8,527 nt of DNA, from the NCBI GenBank assembly GCA_947253135.1, contig CAMXYS010000067.1:1-8527 (forward strand), given 5' to 3'. Of the stretch, positions 5,817 to 8,527 are shown one piece after another; within the stretch, counting starts at the first letter, position 1; each line of letters begins with the position of its first letter. Origin of the DNA: an uncultured Clostridia bacterium (GTDB lineage: Bacteria; Bacillota; Clostridia; Saccharofermentanales; Fastidiosipilaceae). A program made the position numbers and the translations under genes. Below the pieces are notes generated by a model that searched no databases, was not told where the DNA came from, and saw nothing but the letters and a program-made list of their open reading frames with translations.

Positions 5817-6820
5817 CTATTTATTTCCTTAAACTCAAGAGTGCTTAGATCCAGGGTAAAGCTTTTGGCATAATCATCTGCGACGTCAGCCAAAGTGACT
5901 TCAACCGGATCTTCCGTATTATCTAAGGCATAGGACAGGTGCACTTCCGCTGTCTTCCCCGGATCGATATAAGCAAATTGTTCGGAAAATAAAGTCGTGC
6001 CATCCTCTGAGTTAATCACCATTCTTTCAGAGTTTTCCTCCAGCAGATTTCCGCCTTGGACACCGGCATTGGAGATAGTCCAAGTAAAAGAGTCCTCTGT
6101 ATCACTGCCGTTCGTGTAATCCAGTGTAACGACAAGGGTATCTTGGCCGAGCTCATCCTTGCTAAGAAAGGCATCCTTGTATTTAATGAGATAGTCATGA
6201 ATTTTAATTTCTTGTCCGGCTATAGCTTCGACCGCTTCGGAATCAAGCAAATCCATTTCATCTATGTCATCGTCGGATAAATCCTCTTCCTCGACCTCGC
6301 TCTCAGTGTCTCCATCGTTCAGTTCAACAAATTCAAGCAGGGATGGTTCATAGGTAAACTTATGCTCTTTATTGCTGAGCAAGCCGGAAAAAGATACCTC
6401 TACCGGTTCTTCTTTATCATTTAAAGCGAATGAAATTTTAAGTTCGATGTTTTCTTCAGGTTGAACATCCGTCATTTGGTCATCGAGCAAGGTCGTTAAA
6501 TTTTCCACATCAGTAAAGATGTTAAATTCATTGGACTCCAACTCAGTCCCGTCCTGAAAGGCCCGTGCTGCCACTGTCCACAAGTAAGAATGGGGCTCCT
6601 TGCCCTTGTTGGTGTAGATGAGTGTCAGTGCAATACTATCCTTACCGTCATCATCCTTGGTGAGATTGACATCCTTGATTTCTACCCAATAATCGCCTAG
6701 CTTGATTAGCTTTTCCTGACCGGAATCAGACTGTTTTTTACCGCAAGCCGCCAAAGCCAGAATGACCATGACGCTCAAAATTAAAGTCGATAGCCTTACT
6801 ATTTTTTTACCTGCTCTCAT
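5813..6820 (-). CDS. Lipoprotein with two tandem DUF5067-like domains
   Basis: A predicted surface lipoprotein of 335 residues. I start it at the ATG at 6818-6820 because GGAGG (6826-6830) is 5 bases upstream and this gives a normal signal peptide, MRAGKKIVRL, then a hydrophobic core and the lipobox LAAC with Cys26; the frame is open 22 codons further up. Two homologous domains follow, about 39-167 and 205-334. Matching parts are LGDYWVEIKDVNLTKDDDG with HDYLIKYKDAFLSKDELG, IALTLIYTN with LVVTLDYTN, ALNDKEEPVEVSF with ALDNTEDPVEVTL, and LLEFVEL with TLEFKEI. A very acidic linker (about 168-198) rich in Asp/Glu separates them. DUF5067-type immunoglobulin-like modules are found in Firmicute lipoproteins with no known biochemical role. 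Its stop overlaps the start of the receiver-like gene. The repeat and lipobox are certain; the family name is from memory. Confidence 0.85.
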   Translation of the reverse strand: MRAGKKIVRLSTLILSVMVILALAACGKKQSDSGQEKLIKLGDYWVEIKDVNLTKDDDGKDSIALTLIYTNKGKEPHSYLWTVAARAFQDGTELESNEFNIFTDVENLTTLLDDQMTDVQPEENIELKISFALNDKEEPVEVSFSGLLSNKEHKFTYEPSLLEFVELNDGDTESEVEEEDLSDDDIDEMDLLDSEAVEAIAGQEIKIHDYLIKYKDAFLSKDELGQDTLVVTLDYTNGSDTEDSFTWTISNAGVQGGNLLEENSERMVINSEDGTTLFSEQFAYIDPGKTAEVHLSYALDNTEDPVEVTLADVADDYAKSFTLDLSTLEFKEINR

Positions 6821-6928
6821 TTTTACCTCCATTCTCACCATTATCTGATTATCTTTTAATCGCAGTGACAATTGCAGCCGCACCACTTATAACCACTGAA
6901 AATAATAAAGGCGTTTTTATCATAAGGT

Positions 6929-6958
6929 CCTGCTTAGCTTTAACTTAGCCGAAGCAGG
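6929..6958. repeat. Inverted repeat between the two lipoprotein genes
   Basis: CCTGCTT (6929-6935) and AAGCAGG (6952-6958) form a 7-bp stem with a 16-base loop that has weak internal pairing. It lies about 70 bases after the stop of the minus-strand gene at 7027. No T tract directly follows on either strand, so it could be a weak terminator or a processing or regulatory fold. The rest of the spacer from 6821 to 7026 shows no gene and no clear promoter. Confidence 0.35.
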
Positions 6959-7026
6959 CGAGCCGGCCATCACCCAAAGGGATGACCCCTATCCGGTCTC
7001 TTCTTCACCATGGCGTCAGCGTCATT

Positions 7027-7546
7027 TTATTTTACGGCTATGCTGCGAATGATGACCTGCACATCATCATCTGCCAGACTGATTTTTTGATCAGAGACTT
7101 CATTGAAAAGTTGCACCTGGAACTGATGGGGCTCCCTCAGCGTCAAAATGGTTATGGGATATCCGGAACTGTCAGCTGTAAAGCCTTCCCAGGTGTAGTC
7201 TCCGATCTGGACCGGGTCAATGTCCTTGGCCTCCGGATAAATGCCCTTGGGTGAAATCATCTCCGTATCCGGGTCATAATAGGAGACAATAACCGCCGGG
7301 CTATCAAAGGGGTCTTTATCACCCTTATAAACATAGAGGGAATCCGGCTTATCTGCTTGGGGTAAAACTTGCCATCCTTGCGGAACTTCAACCGAAAGCA
7401 AGTCGGTTTGATAGATATCGGTCTGAACTTTTTTTGTCTCAACCGCTGCCTCTGTTCCTGCTTCACCGCCCTTGCTGCAGGATGACAGCAAAGGGACCAT
7501 CGCCATGACTAAAAATAAGGCGATGAAGCCGTTTGTTTTTTTTCAT
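7027..7546 (-). CDS. Small lipoprotein, signal peptide out of frame at an A8 run (frameshifted or phase-variable)
   Basis: The mature part is open from the ATG at 7504-7506 to the stop at 7027 (159 residues) and begins MAMVPLLSSCSKGG, a lipobox without a charged signal-peptide start. An ATG at 7544-7546 with GGAGG (7556-7560) 9 bases upstream is followed by eight A (7536-7543 on this strand). With eight A it reads MKKNKRLHRL in the wrong frame. With seven A it reads MKKTNGFIALFLV and runs straight into MAMVPLLSSC, a textbook lipoprotein signal with Cys23 and 172 residues in total. In the lipoprotein frame a TGA overlaps that ATG, so no alternative upstream start exists. The mature domain (DLLSVEVPQGWQVLPQ, then SLYVYKGD and PAVIVSYYDPDTE) is not one I recognise. 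It may be a sequencing indel, phase variation, transcriptional slippage or a decaying gene. Confidence 0.75.
7536..7543 (-). repeat. Homopolymer A8 (T8 on plus) at the start of the lipoprotein gene
   Basis: Eight identical bases directly follow the start codon at 7544-7546. Changing the count to seven restores a perfect signal peptide in frame with the rest of the gene. Runs of this length are prone to slippage both in replication and in transcription. Confidence 0.9.
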
Positions 7547-7592
7547 TGTCCTGTACCTCCTGATCAGCCACTCTCCATTTAAAAAGACATGT

Positions 7593-7645
7593 ATAACAAA
7601 ACCCTTCTTTACTACAAAGTTAGCAAAGTTAGGAAGGTTTGTTAT
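7593..7645. repeat. Imperfect inverted repeat enclosing a tandem 9-bp direct repeat
   Basis: ATAACAAA (7593-7600) pairs exactly with TTTGTTAT (7638-7645), and CCTTC (7603-7607) with GAAGG (7633-7637), leaving a 2-base bulge, so the arms total 13 bp. In the loop, CAAAGTTAG occurs twice head to tail (7615-7623 and 7624-7632). The element sits just upstream of the lipoprotein start, next to a possible -10 box, so it may be a regulator-binding site or a leader RNA fold. Confidence 0.55.
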
Positions 7646-7784
7646 CGTCCAAAAGGATGATCATTCGCCTTGATCCTTGATCAGGCAAAACTGTTGAGCA
7701 GGATACGAGACCTTACGTGCGGTCGCTGCTGCATAGATGCAACTGTAAAAGCACGAGAACAAATGGGTCTATCCGGATCACTTA

Positions 7785-7813
7785 AATAAAAAAGGGTTGG
7801 CCCCTGCCAACCT
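7785..7813 (-). terminator. Rho-independent terminator of the response regulator gene
   Basis: On the minus strand GGTTGGC (7806-7812) pairs with GCCAACC (7795-7801), 7 bp with an AGGG loop, followed by CTTTTTTATTT. It lies about 80 bases after the response regulator stop and separates that gene from the lipoprotein gene. Confidence 0.85.
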
Positions 7814-7823
7814 GTACGCACCT

Positions 7824-7851
7824 AAACTCTATCGACGATATCATAGAGTTT
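7824..7851. repeat. 9-bp perfect hairpin downstream of the response regulator
   Basis: AAACTCTAT (7824-7832) and ATAGAGTTT (7843-7851) are exact complements with a 10-base loop. The hairpin lies between the response regulator stop (7895) and the terminator at 7785-7813. Its own T tract is very short on either strand, so it may stabilise the 3' end of the transcript or act as an auxiliary terminator. Confidence 0.6.
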
Positions 7852-7894
7852 TCCCGCAAGCTAATTGCAAATACCAAGACCAGCCCAGCCTAAT

Positions 7895-8527
7895 TTAGCC
7901 TTCATTTAGATCTATGACCATCCCCGTTATCCTGGCCTGAATAGCTAATTTTACCCGCCCCTCATAGCCTGTTTTTTCCAAGAGATGCTTGACATGGGTT
8001 TTAATTGTATTCTCAGAGACACCAAGCTGTTCTGCTATTTCCTGGTTCGTCGCTCCGGTGGTTAGCAAGCGCAAAACTTCCAGTTCCTTTTGGGTGAACT
8101 CAGAAGATTGAGCCAGGCCGAGTTGAACATTAGGCGGACTATCCGGATAAACAGATTCACCTGCCATGGTCCGGTCCATGACCGAAAGGATCGTTTCTTC
8201 TGTCGCCTCTTTATACCAAAAACTTTCGATGCCGATCGCCCTGGCCTGATCCAACCAAGAGACCTCCGGCATGCTCGTCACGGCAATAATTTTAATCTCC
8301 GGTTTTATTTTTTTTATTTTAGCGGCCGCTTCTAAACCGCTCGATCCATCCCCCATGAGAATGTCCATTAATACCAGGTCTATGTCTCGATTTAAGACGT
8401 AGGTATCAGCAAACATGGCCGACTCAACGGCGTGCACCAACTCATAGCGCCCACTGTTTTCGATGTACATGGAGAACATTTTGCGGGAAATATTTTGATC
8501 GTCGACAATCATAACTTTATAGGTCAT
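7895..8527 (-). CDS. NarL/FixJ-family two-component response regulator
   Basis: The protein has 210 residues and appears complete, with ATG exactly at the window edge (8525-8527); its ribosome binding site is outside. The receiver domain (about 1-120) has the acidic pair D9/D10, phospho-acceptor D55 in LVLMDI, T84 in AVTS and K106 in WYKE, so all phosphorylation residues are present. After a linker rich in Pro, Ser and Gln (about 125-143), a LuxR-type helix-turn-helix (about 144-206) follows: FTQKELEVLRLLTTGATNQE, then IAEQLGVSENTIKTHVKHLL. It is a phosphorylation-controlled DNA-binding transcription regulator. The cognate histidine kinase is not in the window and may lie upstream beyond the right edge. 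Targets are unknown; the lipoprotein genes downstream are candidates only by proximity. Confidence 0.93.
   Translation of the reverse strand: MTYKVMIVDDQNISRKMFSMYIENSGRYELVHAVESAMFADTYVLNRDIDLVLMDILMGDGSSGLEAAAKIKKIKPEIKIIAVTSMPEVSWLDQARAIGIESFWYKEATEETILSVMDRTMAGESVYPDSPPNVQLGLAQSSEFTQKELEVLRLLTTGATNQEIAEQLGVSENTIKTHVKHLLEKTGYEGRVKLAIQARITGMVIDLNEG

Larger units (their letters stand above)
7561..7894. other. Intergenic region upstream of the lipoprotein gene
   Basis: The region has 334 bases with no credible gene. On the minus strand it contains the terminator of the response regulator (7785-7813) preceded by another hairpin (7824-7851), then about 140 bases without strong features except a tandem CTTGATC duplicate (7669-7682). 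An inverted repeat with an internal direct repeat follows (7593-7645), and a weak -10-like TATACA at 7590-7595 lies about 45 bases before the lipoprotein start. No convincing -35 box was found. Confidence 0.5.

Noticed and set aside
6982..7254. Plus-strand frame of 90 residues over the small lipoprotein gene
   Set aside because: It is the antisense shadow of the lipoprotein coding sequence, with no supporting signal.
7669..7682. Tandem CTTGATC duplicate
   Set aside because: Only 7 bp and isolated; too short to call a functional repeat.
1..8527. tRNA or rRNA genes, CRISPR array, insertion sequence, phage or integration site
   Set aside because: No spaced repeats, no transposase or integrase frames, no terminal inverted repeats and no tRNA-like cloverleaf were seen.

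Overview
The window looks chromosomal and comes from a Bacillota (Firmicutes) bacterium, most likely a clostridial-type lineage of moderate GC. The reasons are AGGAG-type ribosome binding sites on most genes, a rimP-nusA pair, several lipobox lipoproteins, a DUF5067-like lipoprotein and a small P-loop protein of a type I associate with Clostridia. The exact taxon cannot be read from this sequence.

Layout. (1) Positions 3-1885, minus strand: the 5' part of nusA (its 3' end lies beyond the left edge) preceded by rimP, the start of the conserved translation/transcription-factor operon. rimP has a long leader holding a Rho-independent terminator-like hairpin at 1966-1994, which suggests attenuation of the operon. 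(2) A divergent intergenic region of 538 bases. (3) Positions 2424-5273, plus strand: a small P-loop ATPase-like protein with its own terminator, then mscL, ilvN and a CapA-like lipoprotein with a metallophosphatase-type fold, closely spaced and possibly cotranscribed. A strong hairpin at 5305-5334 closes this block and the convergent block beyond it. (4) Positions 5418-8527, minus strand: a complete NarL/FixJ-type response regulator (8527-7895) with its own terminator; a small lipoprotein gene whose signal peptide is out of frame by one base at an A8 run; a lipoprotein made of two DUF5067-like repeats; and, overlapping its stop by ATGA, a receiver-only protein that has lost most phosphorylation-site residues.

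How they may work together. Regions 1 and 3 are mostly housekeeping: ribosome maturation, transcription elongation, osmotic protection and control of branched-chain amino acid synthesis. Region 4 is the accessory part and holds the most unusual signals. It combines two exported lipoproteins, one apparently switchable by homopolymer slippage, with a degenerate receiver protein translationally coupled to a lipoprotein and a nearby full response regulator. A surface-to-cytoplasm signalling module is an inference from this layout; nothing in the sequence proves that the parts interact.
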